Positions 1 to 7,738 of a stretch of 21,388 bases of DNA are shown here, in pieces (positions within the stretch are counted from its first letter, which is position 1; each line of letters starts with the position of its first letter). Location of the stretch: IMG/VR virus record IMGVR_UViG_3300042509_001366, positions 1 to 21,388 of that record, one strand, 5' to 3'. The position numbers were made by a program, and so were the translations under genes. Source of the DNA: a virus. The notes under the pieces were generated by a model, which saw only the letters and a list, made by a program, of their open reading frames with translations, did not search any database and had not been told where the DNA came from.

Positions 1-2321
1 CCGTTGAAGAACCGTTGCAGTGAGAGCGATGCCGTCCCGGCCGTGGGCGTGTACAGCACACTGACTGCCTGCCGCCCGTCTTCGTTGGACAGCGCCATGT
101 TGCCGGTGCGCAGGCTGTAGGGAATAGACGCGCCGCTGTCGGAAAAGCCCGCCATTCGCACAAACCCACCGGAGGCGGTGGCATAGGCCACGCCTTGTTG
201 ACCGCCAACGGCATACGGCGCCGCGGCCGTCAGAGAAACGGCGTACCGCTCCTCCCACCAAGCCTTGGTGGTGGTGCTGTAGCACAGCGCGCGAGAGGGT
301 GTGGAATCACTGGCCGTGCAGTAAAAGAAACGAACCACCTTGGTGGCCAAGTCAGCCCGTACAAAGCACTGCGACGACTTTGAGAAGTCGATGATGCCGT
401 CGCGGAAATAGTCGTCCACCGGAACGGAGAGCGGCTGGTCGCCTTGGCCATCGAAGGCGTACAGGCCGTAGCTGTCTGCGATGTACGCCACGCCGCCCAT
501 AACGTCGAAGCAGCGGCTGTTGAGTACGCCGCGGTAGGCCACCAACATGATGCTCGCGTCCAGCACCGGCTGGGCTACGTACGACAGTTTGTAGAGATGG
601 CGAGATTGGGCTGCTAGCAGAAACGACCCGAGCGGTATGAGTGCGACGATGGCGTCAGAATCCCCGGCGTTCTCTTGGACAACCAGTTCGTTCTCGGAGG
701 GGATCGATTCTGGCTCGTCCACCTCTGAGAAAAACAGGCTGTTGGGCCGCTCTCCGGTGGTGTCTACGGCCAGCCAGCACCTGTCTTGAAACATGCAGGC
801 TTCTGCGAAGTTGCCCGGGGGAACCCCAAAGCGGCGCGCGTTTAACTGGCCACTGGGCATGGTAACGGGAAGAAGTGCATACCCGTCCCGCTCCGCGTCC
901 GAGAGCCGTTCATCATCCAATGCGTCGGTGTATGTGCCCGAGAAATTGTTGGCCGACCGAAGGATCTTGGCCACGCGAAACAGCAGCACGCTCTGGTCGG
1001 CGGTTGTCCGGTACAGTTCCACCGCATGCACGCGGTCATCCAGCCCGGCGTGCGAGAGCGTCCAAGTCAGCGACGACGCCCCGGCAGTTGCGTCTACTTC
1101 CACTAGCTCAGAGATAGACGAGCTAATCGGGCCGCTCTGGCTTTCGGGCGTGGCGTCGATGTAGCGGATGGCGCACTTGTACGTGCCTCGCAGAGCATTG
1201 CTGATGGTGGCGGTGGCGGTGGCCTGGTAGTCGCCAAGAACAACCGTGGGCGGCGCAGAGTACTGGCCCGCTCCGGACACTGTGATCTTGGTCACTGACC
1301 CGCCAGAGACGGTTGCAGTTGCAGCAGCAGCGCTGGAGGTAACATCCGCGACAGCTGGCTGGAACGAAACCTGGGGCGGCGTGAGAAAGCCCGTGCCCCC
1401 AGAGACTACTGTCACAGCGTTGACGCCGTACTGCATGCCGACAAGAAGGCTTGCCCCCGAGCCTCCGCCGCCCGAGAGCGTGGCCGTCACGCCGGTAGTT
1501 GCTCCAGTGCCACCACTCAGCACGTCCACGGACAGCACTTGGCCCGTGTCGGACACGTTGACGGTCGCTCGCGCATTGGCCAATCCCTGGCTAGAGGAAA
1601 ACACAACTGTCGGCGCGGACGTGTAGCCAGACCCGCCATTGGCAACCGTCACCGCGGAGATGGACCCAACCACGCCCACATTGAAGGAAGCGTTCGCTGC
1701 GTTGCTGGCGCTGAGCGTGACAGTGGGCGCAGCCTGGTAACCGACTCCCGGCTCCGAGATGTCGATGCCGACTACGCGGCCACCGGCAATCTGCGCTTTT
1801 GCAGTCGCGGGCGTCGTCGGTGTTCCACCGGCAAACGTCACGGATGGAGCGGTGGAGTAGCCGCTGCCTGGGCTGACCACGCTGACAGAGTCCACATAGC
1901 CCGCCATCGCGGCGCTCGCTATGGTCACGGCAGGGCCTTTGTGCGGCTTCTGCACGCCGATTGGTTGCATCGTCCCGGCCGCGCCATTCCACCGCAGACC
2001 GCGCCCCATGCCGTCAAACACATAGAGGTCATTCAATCGCGACCGCACAAAGCTGGCCGGCAAGAGGGGGCCAGCGTAAACCTTCGCGGTCGCCGCTGCA
2101 TTGCCACCGATGGTGACAGTCGGCGCCGTTGTGTAACCCGTGCCACCGTTGATGATCGCGACCGACTCCACTTGCGTGCCGGCCATGTGGGCAATGCCTG
2201 ACGCACCCGTTCCACCACCACCCGAGAACGTCACTGTGGGCGGCGCGGTATACCCAGACCCTCCGGTGGACATGGAGATCGAAACAACCTGCCCAGAGCG
2301 CCGTTGCGCAAGGAATGTCAT
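1..2321 (-). CDS. Tail nozzle / stabilization-like protein with GGSGYT repeats (3' end cut off)
   Basis: An open frame of 773 codons runs off the left edge. Its ATG overlaps the stop of the preceding gene (ATGA at 2321-2318). Residues 12-84 and 141-375 are degenerate beta repeats built on a GGSGYTxAPTVT core. Between them lies a segment with LNDLYVFDGMGRGLRW, and after them RGTYKCAIRYIDATPES and FFSEVDEPESIPSENE (near residue 529). The last motif and the later pattern of short beta strands (RHLYKLSY, YGLYAFDGQG, KAWWEERYA) resemble the beta-propeller tail proteins of short-tailed phages (P22 gp10 stabilization protein, T7 gp12 nozzle). By position and family resemblance it would sit at the distal end of the tail, after the adaptor gene. 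The repeats are not part of the usual propeller and look like surface insertions. The family call is by motif memory and not by alignment. Confidence 0.72.
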   Translation of the reverse strand, partial: MTFLAQRRSGQVVSISMSTGGSGYTAPPTVTFSGGGGTGASGIAHMAGTQVESVAIINGGTGYTTAPTVTIGGNAAATAKVYAGPLLPASFVRSRLNDLYVFDGMGRGLRWNGAAGTMQPIGVQKPHKGPAVTIASAAMAGYVDSVSVVSPGSGYSTAPSVTFAGGTPTTPATAKAQIAGGRVVGIDISEPGVGYQAAPTVTLSASNAANASFNVGVVGSISAVTVANGGSGYTSAPTVVFSSSQGLANARATVNVSDTGQVLSVDVLSGGTGATTGVTATLSGGGGSGASLLVGMQYGVNAVTVVSGGTGFLTPPQVSFQPAVADVTSSAAAATATVSGGSVTKITVSGAGQYSAPPTVVLGDYQATATATISNALRGTYKCAIRYIDATPESQSGPISSSISELVEVDATAGASSLTWTLSHAGLDDRVHAVELYRTTADQSVLLFRVAKILRSANNFSGTYTDALDDERLSDAERDGYALLPVTMPSGQLNARRFGVPPGNFAEACMFQDRCWLAVDTTGERPNSLFFSEVDEPESIPSENELVVQENAGDSDAIVALIPLGSFLLAAQSRHLYKLSYVAQPVLDASIMLVAYRGVLNSRCFDVMGGVAYIADSYGLYAFDGQGDQPLSVPVDDYFRDGIIDFSKSSQCFVRADLATKVVRFFYCTASDSTPSRALCYSTTTKAWWEERYAVSLTAAAPYAVGGQQGVAYATASGGFVRMAGFSDSGASIPYSLRTGNMALSNEDGRQAVSVLYTPTAGTASLSLQRFFN
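1197..1901 (-). repeat. Second GGSGYT repeat block of the nozzle-like gene
   Basis: This encodes residues 141-375, with six degenerate units. Cores read SPGSGYSTAPSVTFAG, EPGVGYQAAPTVTLS, NGGSGYTSAPTVVFSS, SGGTGATTGVTATLSG, SGGTGFLTPPQVSFQP and SGAGQYSAPPTVVLGD. Units 4 and 6-8 have drifted most. The block separates the first propeller strands from the RGTYKCAIRY segment. Confidence 0.8.
2070..2288 (-). repeat. First GGSGYT repeat block of the nozzle-like gene
   Basis: This encodes residues 12-84 of the nozzle-like protein. There are two copies of a unit of about 35-40 residues with the cores TGGSGYTAPPTVTFSG and NGGTGYTTAPTVTIGG. They sit immediately after the first ten residues and before the first recognisable propeller strand. 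Confidence 0.8.
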
Positions 2322-2593
2322 GCGGTGCCCGTGATAATGGAGGAATAGATGCGGCCGGCAGAGTCCTGGTAGACGAGATGCTCAGCCGTGCCGTTCTGGT
2401 ATCTGTAGGCAGAGCGCACCGGCTGCGTGGCGGCATCGGCAGACGCGAACGCTAGAGCCTGCATGCCCGGGCGGGCGGTGAGCTTCCCAGGAACCAGGCA
2501 TTGCAGGTTGATCTGCTGCACCGTAGCGCCTGGAGGAATGGCGTACGGCGAGGCGTTGGTCACCAGCCCAGACCAGCGGTCGATCTGAATCAC
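2318..2593 (-). CDS. Small tail-module protein of unknown function (91 aa)
   Basis: The start is GTG at 2593, which overlaps the stop of the adaptor gene (GTGA). A GGAGG Shine-Dalgarno lies 6 bases upstream, inside the last codons of that gene. The product is 91 residues, starting MIQIDRWSGLVTNASPY, with no signal peptide or membrane segment. It ends in an ATGA overlap with the nozzle-like gene. The text (PPGATVQQINLQCLVPGKL, then a Tyr-rich stretch, then VYQDSAGRIYSSI) looks like the first beta strands that usually open nozzle or stabilization proteins. It may therefore be a split-off N-terminal part of the downstream protein or a partner that binds it. I cannot assign a function beyond tail assembly by context. 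Confidence 0.75.
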   Translation of the reverse strand: MIQIDRWSGLVTNASPYAIPPGATVQQINLQCLVPGKLTARPGMQALAFASADAATQPVRSAYRYQNGTAEHLVYQDSAGRIYSSIITGTA

Positions 2594-3726
2594 GGCGTGC
2601 CTCCATCAAAGTTATCGCTCTGAAGCGGCGTCCTCCAAGCCATGGCGTCGAAGATCACGCGGGACGGTGGCTGGAACGGAGTCAACGCATCCGACTCCAT
2701 CGCGAGACGCAAGTCCCTCTGGTACATCGCAAAGGCATTGTCCGGCTTGGACCCGCGCGTGCGAGCCAGCCAGTAGGCAGCGCAAGACAGGAAGCCGTTG
2801 TGCATGCCAGCGGACATGTCTACTATGTCGGTGACCAGATACTTTGCATTCGTCGCGGTCAGGGAGGTGGCGAGCGTGCAGGCTGTGGCGCTCGCAACAG
2901 ACGCAATCACCGCCTCGCCTTGGTATGGCGTGAGCGATCCGTCACTGCCCGGGAGGTCGGTGGCCGTGCCCACCCGAAGGACCGACCCAACCATCGCAGC
3001 CGTGAAGGCCGTGCCCGAGCCTGTCACTGCCGTACCGGAAACAGTCACCGTCCCCTGCCGCGAACTGACCTCATGCCCAGAGATACGCAGGCGGCGTGGC
3101 AGACGCCTATAGGTAAAATCCAGGTTTGAGTTGGCGACGGGGTAGCCGACTACCTTGATTGCCCAGCCTGGGCCGTGAGGATCTTTGATAACCGTCCACG
3201 CATGCGGCGGGCCGGCAAGGTTGTTTGCATTCTCCAGCTTCATCGCTTGGTCGGCGGACACGTAGACAAAGCGCGTCCAAGCGACATGGTCGATGGGCGA
3301 GTCCAGTGAGCGAAAGTCCGATGGCAGCGGGAACGTGTCTTGGTACAGCGTGGCGACCGTGGGGTTCAGCAAGTCTTCGGCCGGCGTCAGCACGGGGTCG
3401 CACAGTAGGCGCGTGTTGTTGACGCGGGTGGCGATCTTGGCGACCGTGTTGTTCAGACGCATGCGGCACAGGACAGCGTTCAGAGGGAATGCGTCTCCCG
3501 ATGCCAGATCAAAGAACCGCGTGTCCTTGCTGTAGGTCACCGAGCCGACCCAGTTCTCCAGGAATGGAATCCGGCCATGCGCTTGGTAGTAGTTCCAGTC
3601 TCGCAGCGTGGAAAGCTCAGAGTACGCTCGCTGTATGGCGGAGCGGATGTCGGTCTGTTCAGCATCTTGCGGCCCGCCCGCACTGCTTGTGATGAGATGT
3701 TCGACGGCGTCGTAGTAGGTCAACAC
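2590..3726 (-). CDS. Head-to-tail adaptor-like protein
   Basis: The product is 378 residues. Residues 26-50 (DIRSAIQRAYSELSTLRDW, then YYQAHGRIP) match the helical opening seen in adaptor proteins of short-tailed phages (T7 gp11 / P22 gp4 type). These proteins form the ring between portal and nozzle. Residues 130-160 carry LPSDFRSLDSP, also common in this group. Residues 225-300 form an inserted beta-rich unit starting GTVTVSGTAVTGSGTAFT, a small Ig-like insertion seen in many phage connector proteins. The C-terminal helix region resumes near residue 303. The start is GTG at 3726, with GGAG about 10 bases upstream inside the previous gene; TTG one codon later is less likely. The end overlaps the next gene and encodes its GGAGG. 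The position directly before the nozzle-like genes supports the role. Confidence 0.75.
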   Translation of the reverse strand: MLTYYDAVEHLITSSAGGPQDAEQTDIRSAIQRAYSELSTLRDWNYYQAHGRIPFLENWVGSVTYSKDTRFFDLASGDAFPLNAVLCRMRLNNTVAKIATRVNNTRLLCDPVLTPAEDLLNPTVATLYQDTFPLPSDFRSLDSPIDHVAWTRFVYVSADQAMKLENANNLAGPPHAWTVIKDPHGPGWAIKVVGYPVANSNLDFTYRRLPRRLRISGHEVSSRQGTVTVSGTAVTGSGTAFTAAMVGSVLRVGTATDLPGSDGSLTPYQGEAVIASVASATACTLATSLTATNAKYLVTDIVDMSAGMHNGFLSCAAYWLARTRGSKPDNAFAMYQRDLRLAMESDALTPFQPPSRVIFDAMAWRTPLQSDNFDGGTP

Positions 3727-3728
3727 AG

Positions 3729-3977
3729 TTACGCATCTCCGTTCAGGCTGGCTTGATATGCAGCAACAACTTCAGCTGTGTGCGCTGCGGCGCATACGGC
3801 TTGCACTAGCGGGGATGCTGACGAGTAATCGTCGCCCGGGCGAATGATGTGGCGATGGAAGGTGCGTGCGATCTCAACCTCTCCATCCATGACGATAATG
3901 ACCGCGCGCACTTGCACAGCGCGATGAACGCCGACCACCTCCACCCGATCTACTTCCGTACTCTGCGTAAGCGCCAT
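3729..3977 (-). CDS. Small conserved phage protein of unknown function (82 aa)
   Basis: The frame is open from an ATG at 4019, but I chose the ATG at 3977. It follows the fibre stop by two bases (TAACAATG), and the resulting N-terminus MALTQSTEVDRVEVVG matches a recurrent family of small phage proteins that begin MALT and contain VQVR plus a short EDG/DGE strand. The product is beta-rich at the N-terminus (VQVRAVIIVMDGEVEIAR), has FHRHII near residue 40 and a helical C-terminus (LVQAVCAAAHTAEVVAAY). It has no signal or membrane segment. It sits between fibre and adaptor genes, so a virion or assembly role is plausible, but the function is unknown. No strong Shine-Dalgarno is visible for either start. 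Confidence 0.7.
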   Translation of the reverse strand: MALTQSTEVDRVEVVGVHRAVQVRAVIIVMDGEVEIARTFHRHIIRPGDDYSSASPLVQAVCAAAHTAEVVAAYQASLNGDA

Positions 3978-3979
3978 TG

Positions 3980-6247
3980 TTAATCTGCCGTGTAAAGGAC
4001 TGTGAACCCTATCGTCCATGGGGGCGCTCTCAAGTCGCTCGCCAAAAAACCCTCATTGTTCGCCTTGGTTAAGTTCGCCGTGGATGAACTGGCGTCTGGG
4101 CCAGTGAGCATGGGCGGTGACGTTGTGCCGGTAGTAAAGGCCCCTGTTAGATGAACAAATCCACCGCCGAAGGATGGAGACGAAGCCGTGAAGGGCAGCG
4201 ATACCCCAACAGTGGCCCCATTGCCAGTGAAGGCACTCACACCAATACGGAGATGCGCCACTACCGTCTTGCCGATCTTGACATACCGGCCAGAGGAGGA
4301 GGCCACTGTCACGGAGGAGAACCCGGCAACGAACGCAGGGGTCCACGTTCCTTCTTCGTAATCGGAGAGCGTGTTGGCAGTAGCAGTGTCAGTTCCAAAC
4401 CGGATGCCTGTCGATGCCCGTATCGCACCCGAGACATTCATGCCAGCGGAATCAATGCGCGCCACCTCGGCCGAGTTGGCAAAGAATCTGTGTGAACCAG
4501 CGCCGATCTGCGAGAAGTTGAAGTGGCCCGCACTTACGTAGTTAGTCAGCCAGAAGTTGCCGTCCGAACCGGCCGACACCTGTGCCGTACCTGCCGAACT
4601 CGTCAGGTTCACGCTCGCGCCGGCTGACACGGACACCGTCATGGCACCCGTGAGAGTCCCGCCGGAAGAGGGCAGATAGGCGGTAGCGGCAGCGGTCGCA
4701 ATCGTTCCCAGTCCAAGAGTGGTGCGCGCAGTCGCGGCGTCGGCGTCATCAATCAGAGATCGCCCATAGGCCGAACATGCGATCTCTTCGACCAATCCAG
4801 CGCCACTAGACGCCCGGCCCAGGATGCGGTCTGCGGAGACGTTTTGAATCTTTGCGTACGTGACGGCGGAGTTTGCTATGTCCACCGTCACCACGGCGCC
4901 ATCGGCCAGCTTCGCGGTGGTCACGCTACCGTCAACGAGCTTGGCGGTTGTGACCGTGTTGTCTGGTGGCGTGCGCGAGTCGGACAACCGCGCATCGTTA
5001 CCGGCACATGCGGTCCCGGCAAGCGTTCCATAGCTGACGCTCACGGTCCCACTGGACACGGCAAGCCCGGCGCCAACGATCACGCCGCCCAAAGAGGAAG
5101 TAGTAGCTGCCGGGAGCGTGTAACTGTTGGCCACAGAAATCACGCCACTGGCGTCGATGGACACTCCGGAGCCAATACGCACGCCGCCCAAGCTAGCGGC
5201 GCTCGCAATCGGCAGCGAGTAGCCGGCAGGATTGCTGCCTGCCGTGACGCGCCCCTTTGCGTCCACCGTAACGCTAGTGTATGTGCCAGCCGCAACGCCC
5301 GAAGTCACCAGTGTTGGATTGGGGAAAGTCCCTGTCAGGTCGCCGCCAGCAGCCCCGGCGGGCGCGCGAGAGTCGGATAGTCGCGAGTCATCGCCCCTGC
5401 AGGCGGTTGCGGAAGTCGTTCCGTACGACACGCTCACCGTGCCGCTGGCGACACCAAGCCCAGTGCCTACGACCACACCACCCAAGGTTGAAGTCGTAGC
5501 CTGCGGAAGGCTATAGCTGGCAACCGTGACAGCGCCCACCAAGCCATTAACGCTGGTCACAGGTCCGTACTTCGCAGCCTCAGTCGCAAAGTCGGTGATT
5601 GTGGAAGCGGCCTGCGTATGGGCAACAGGCGTGCGGGCGTCCGCGAGCCGTGAGTCATTGGTCAGCACAACAGCCGTGCCGTTTACCGTGAGGCTGTTGG
5701 TGAAGTTGCTGGCAGTCGGTGTGACGGCCAGGAAAATCGGCTGCGCAGAGCCGTCGCCAACCGCAAACTCCATCATCGTCCGGATAGACGCTTCCCCAGC
5801 CGCCGGGGCTTGGGTGCATTGCAGCCGAATAAATCCCCCGCCCGCACCAGCGCCTGCCGTTGTCACGCTATGCCAAGAAAGAATTCCCAGCGAGTCCGCA
5901 GCCTGCACAATCGACTGCGTGGCTGTGGTGCCGCGCGTCCGCCGGAATCGCAGCCCTGGCCCCATCGCCAAATCGCCGTTGCGCTGGATCGACACAGAGG
6001 CGGTAGTGTTGTCGCCAATGACCTGCACCGAGCCAGCGGGGGCAGCCGGGCCGACCGCGGGCTGGACGGTCAGAACGCCTGTCATGGTCGCATCGCCCGT
6101 GGGCAAGGCGTTAAATGACGCCACGCCCCCGGCAGCGGTGTGGTAGTACAGCCGGCCGTCCTGCTGATTAATGGCGATTTCCCCATCCTCAAGCGAGGCT
6201 GGGGCGACACCGGCCGTATTAGAGCGTTTGAGGCGGGGCGGGGGCAT
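3980..6247 (-). CDS. Large tail fibre protein with Mtd-like N-terminal module
   Basis: The product is 755 residues. Residues 1-45 (LKRSNTAGVAPASLEDGEIA then QDGRLYYHTAAGGV) form the attachment module shared with three neighbouring fibre genes. Residues 244-296 and 375-427 are two copies of a repeat (SYxLPxATTSxLGGVxVGxG, SGTVSVSYGT, DxRLSDSR), with a third partial copy at 343-371. Residues 432-467 contain short repeats of the type VTTAKLADGSVTTAKL, frequent in fibre shafts. Residues 629-668 (DYEEGTWTPAF, GRYVKIGKTV) match a common C-terminal fibre domain thought to be near the receptor-binding tip. Low-complexity Ala/Gly/Ser/Thr text throughout fits a trimeric beta fibre. The ATG at 6247 has AGGA 6 bases upstream. 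The role is receptor recognition, and the actual receptor is unknown. Confidence 0.85.
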   Translation of the reverse strand: MPPPRLKRSNTAGVAPASLEDGEIAINQQDGRLYYHTAAGGVASFNALPTGDATMTGVLTVQPAVGPAAPAGSVQVIGDNTTASVSIQRNGDLAMGPGLRFRRTRGTTATQSIVQAADSLGILSWHSVTTAGAGAGGGFIRLQCTQAPAAGEASIRTMMEFAVGDGSAQPIFLAVTPTASNFTNSLTVNGTAVVLTNDSRLADARTPVAHTQAASTITDFATEAAKYGPVTSVNGLVGAVTVASYSLPQATTSTLGGVVVGTGLGVASGTVSVSYGTTSATACRGDDSRLSDSRAPAGAAGGDLTGTFPNPTLVTSGVAAGTYTSVTVDAKGRVTAGSNPAGYSLPIASAASLGGVRIGSGVSIDASGVISVANSYTLPAATTSSLGGVIVGAGLAVSSGTVSVSYGTLAGTACAGNDARLSDSRTPPDNTVTTAKLVDGSVTTAKLADGAVVTVDIANSAVTYAKIQNVSADRILGRASSGAGLVEEIACSAYGRSLIDDADAATARTTLGLGTIATAAATAYLPSSGGTLTGAMTVSVSAGASVNLTSSAGTAQVSAGSDGNFWLTNYVSAGHFNFSQIGAGSHRFFANSAEVARIDSAGMNVSGAIRASTGIRFGTDTATANTLSDYEEGTWTPAFVAGFSSVTVASSSGRYVKIGKTVVAHLRIGVSAFTGNGATVGVSLPFTASSPSFGGGFVHLTGAFTTGTTSPPMLTGPDASSSTANLTKANNEGFLASDLRAPPWTIGFTVLYTAD
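4967..5125 (-). repeat. Fibre internal repeat, copy 2
   Basis: Residues 375-427 of the 755-residue fibre. This is the second copy of the LGGV/SVSYGT/RLSDSR unit, about 393 bases away from copy 1. A shorter third relative lies between them (residues 343-371). Confidence 0.8.
5360..5518 (-). repeat. Fibre internal repeat, copy 1
   Basis: Residues 244-296 of the 755-residue fibre. They are closely similar to residues 375-427 (SYSLPQATTSTLGGVVVGTG versus SYTLPAATTSSLGGVIVGAG, both followed by SGTVSVSYGT and DxRLSDSR). Confidence 0.8.
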
Positions 6248-6285
6248 GCAAGTCCTGCGTAATGGGCCTAAAGACTATTGTCCCG

Positions 6286-6645
6286 CTACAGCACAGACGC
6301 CTCTCGGAAGGCATCGTCCACCTGCTCAGCCGTCAGACCCAAGGCTTCTGCGAGCGGCCCGAGCATGGGGTGCGACAACTCTATATAAGGCGCGTATTCC
6401 CACTCCACTCGCACCAAATCCCGCTGTAGGGTGTCAGGGATCGCGTCGATTGCCACCTCCACGCTGGCGAGCGATATGCCGTGTTGGATGAGCCAGAGGC
6501 GTATCTGGCGAGCGGAGACGCTTGCCGGCACGGCTGGCGACTCAGGCTCTACTGCCTGCTGATTGAGGCCGATGACGTTGCCCGCCTCGTCACGGACTTC
6601 CCAGACACGCAGGCCGTCAATGATGCCGATGTAGGTGGTGGTCAT
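6286..6645 (-). CDS. Possible fibre-associated accessory protein (119 aa)
   Basis: The ATG at 6645 overlaps the stop of the upstream fibre gene (ATGA), so translation is probably coupled. The N-terminus (TYIGIIDGLRVWEVRDEAGNV) is a small beta unit. The C-terminal two thirds are helical: SARQIRLWLIQHGISLASVE, then RVEWEYA, HPMLGPLAEALGL and EQVDDAFREA. I recognise this helical pattern (ARQxRLxL, then xEWEYAxxxxRxHP, then LGLxxxQxDDxF) from short proteins encoded beside fibre genes in many phages and prophages, where the function is not firmly known. A chaperone or adaptor role in fibre assembly is inferred from position only. There is no signal peptide, transmembrane helix or lysis motif. Confidence 0.7.
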   Translation of the reverse strand: MTTTYIGIIDGLRVWEVRDEAGNVIGLNQQAVEPESPAVPASVSARQIRLWLIQHGISLASVEVAIDAIPDTLQRDLVRVEWEYAPYIELSHPMLGPLAEALGLTAEQVDDAFREASVL

Positions 6646-7691
6646 GACAGCCTCGCAAACGGTGCTTGGCTGTTTTGGTTGGGCGTGAACGACGCGGGCA
6701 GATCGCTAAGACCTGTCGTAGAACCGCCAGACAATCGCGGAGGCAAGACGCCCACGGCCGTCAGCACCGTGCGACCAATCAACTGCGGCTGCGTCGTTCC
6801 AACACAGATATACGCCACGCCGTAACGAGTCCCTGCATTGAGCGTGTAGGTAGACGGGTATCCGCCAGCAGTGTCCAGCGACCGCGTGTAGGTGGTGTTG
6901 GTTGCCGCGAATAGGCTTGTGTCTGATGCTGTGCGTGCCACTAGCGTTGCAGTGCCGCCCTCCGTCGGGTAGGTGTAGATGCCCATACGCGCGAGCGTCA
7001 GCCCAGCAGCAACCGCACCAGTGCCGTTCGACATCGCGATTTGCGAAACCGTGATAGTTGTCACGGGCGTGAAGAAGGCCATTATCGCCTGCCCAGCACC
7101 GGCAGTCACGCCAGCGGAGCATGTAGTGCGCGGGATGCTATCAATCACACCGGCAGCCTGCCCTAGCGTGGTGTTGATCTGTGAGTGCAGTGCCACGGCT
7201 GTACTCAGTCTCGCATCCGCAAGCGTGCCCGTAAGGTCAGCTGCCGATCCGCTCGTCGCCACCGCTGCGAGGCCGCTCACCTGACTCGCCGCCGAGATCG
7301 TCGCCGCCGTGGTCAGAACTCCGCTTGCGGTCGTCACCACCACTTGGCCGCTGCTTGATCCGATAGCACCTGCGTCGGTCAGGTTGCCGTGGGCGTGGCT
7401 TGTCGGTGTGCGGGCGTCCGACAGCCTACTGTCAGAAGTCAACACTACGTTAGCTGACAGGCGAGCGTCGGGCAGGGTGCCAGAGGTGATGGAGGTGGCC
7501 GAGTGCGCGTGGGTGCTAGCAGCAGCGCCGATGCTGGCCGGGGTGATGGGGTCGCTGCCATCAGACGCATGCGCGGCTGCATGGCTGGCAACCACGGGGA
7601 CCAGTTCCCACACGCCCGTCCAGACATAGAGGCGTCCGTTTTGCTCGGAGGTCTGGCCGATGTCTGGGCTGGCCGGGAAGGAGAAGGGCAT
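6642..7691 (-). CDS. Tail fibre-like protein
   Basis: The product is 349 residues and begins with a short module (MPFSFPASPDIGQTSEQNGR, then YVWTGVWELV) that resembles the cell-surface or virion-attachment start of many fibre proteins. It continues with HASDGSDPITPASIG, a collagen-like spacer widely found in fibres. The centre contains SDSRLSDARTPTSHAHGNL and two DARLS elements, clearly related to the repeats in the 755-residue fibre downstream. The last 150 residues (from about 195) are a more compact beta domain with AIMAFFTPVTTITVSQIAM and an alternating Tyr/Thr pattern, a candidate receptor-binding head. The ATG at 7691 has no good Shine-Dalgarno. The 47 bases upstream are non-coding, and this is the largest gap in the fibre cluster. 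The stop overlaps the next start. Confidence 0.8.
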   Translation of the reverse strand: MPFSFPASPDIGQTSEQNGRLYVWTGVWELVPVVASHAAAHASDGSDPITPASIGAAASTHAHSATSITSGTLPDARLSANVVLTSDSRLSDARTPTSHAHGNLTDAGAIGSSSGQVVVTTASGVLTTAATISAASQVSGLAAVATSGSAADLTGTLADARLSTAVALHSQINTTLGQAAGVIDSIPRTTCSAGVTAGAGQAIMAFFTPVTTITVSQIAMSNGTGAVAAGLTLARMGIYTYPTEGGTATLVARTASDTSLFAATNTTYTRSLDTAGGYPSTYTLNAGTRYGVAYICVGTTQPQLIGRTVLTAVGVLPPRLSGGSTTGLSDLPASFTPNQNSQAPFARLS

Positions 7692-7738
7692 GCTGAAGAC
7701 CGTTTATAGTCGGGTGTCAGTGAGGTGGTGAGAAGGGA

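Noticed and set aside
3729-4019. Start at 4019 for the 82-residue protein
   Set aside because: The first 14 residues lie inside the fibre gene and do not match the family start. MALT at 3977 does and follows the fibre stop by two bases.
7692-7738. TATAAA near 7706 as a promoter for the fibre gene at 7691
   Set aside because: No -35 element lies at a normal distance. The nearest TTCTCA is about 20 bases away and poor.
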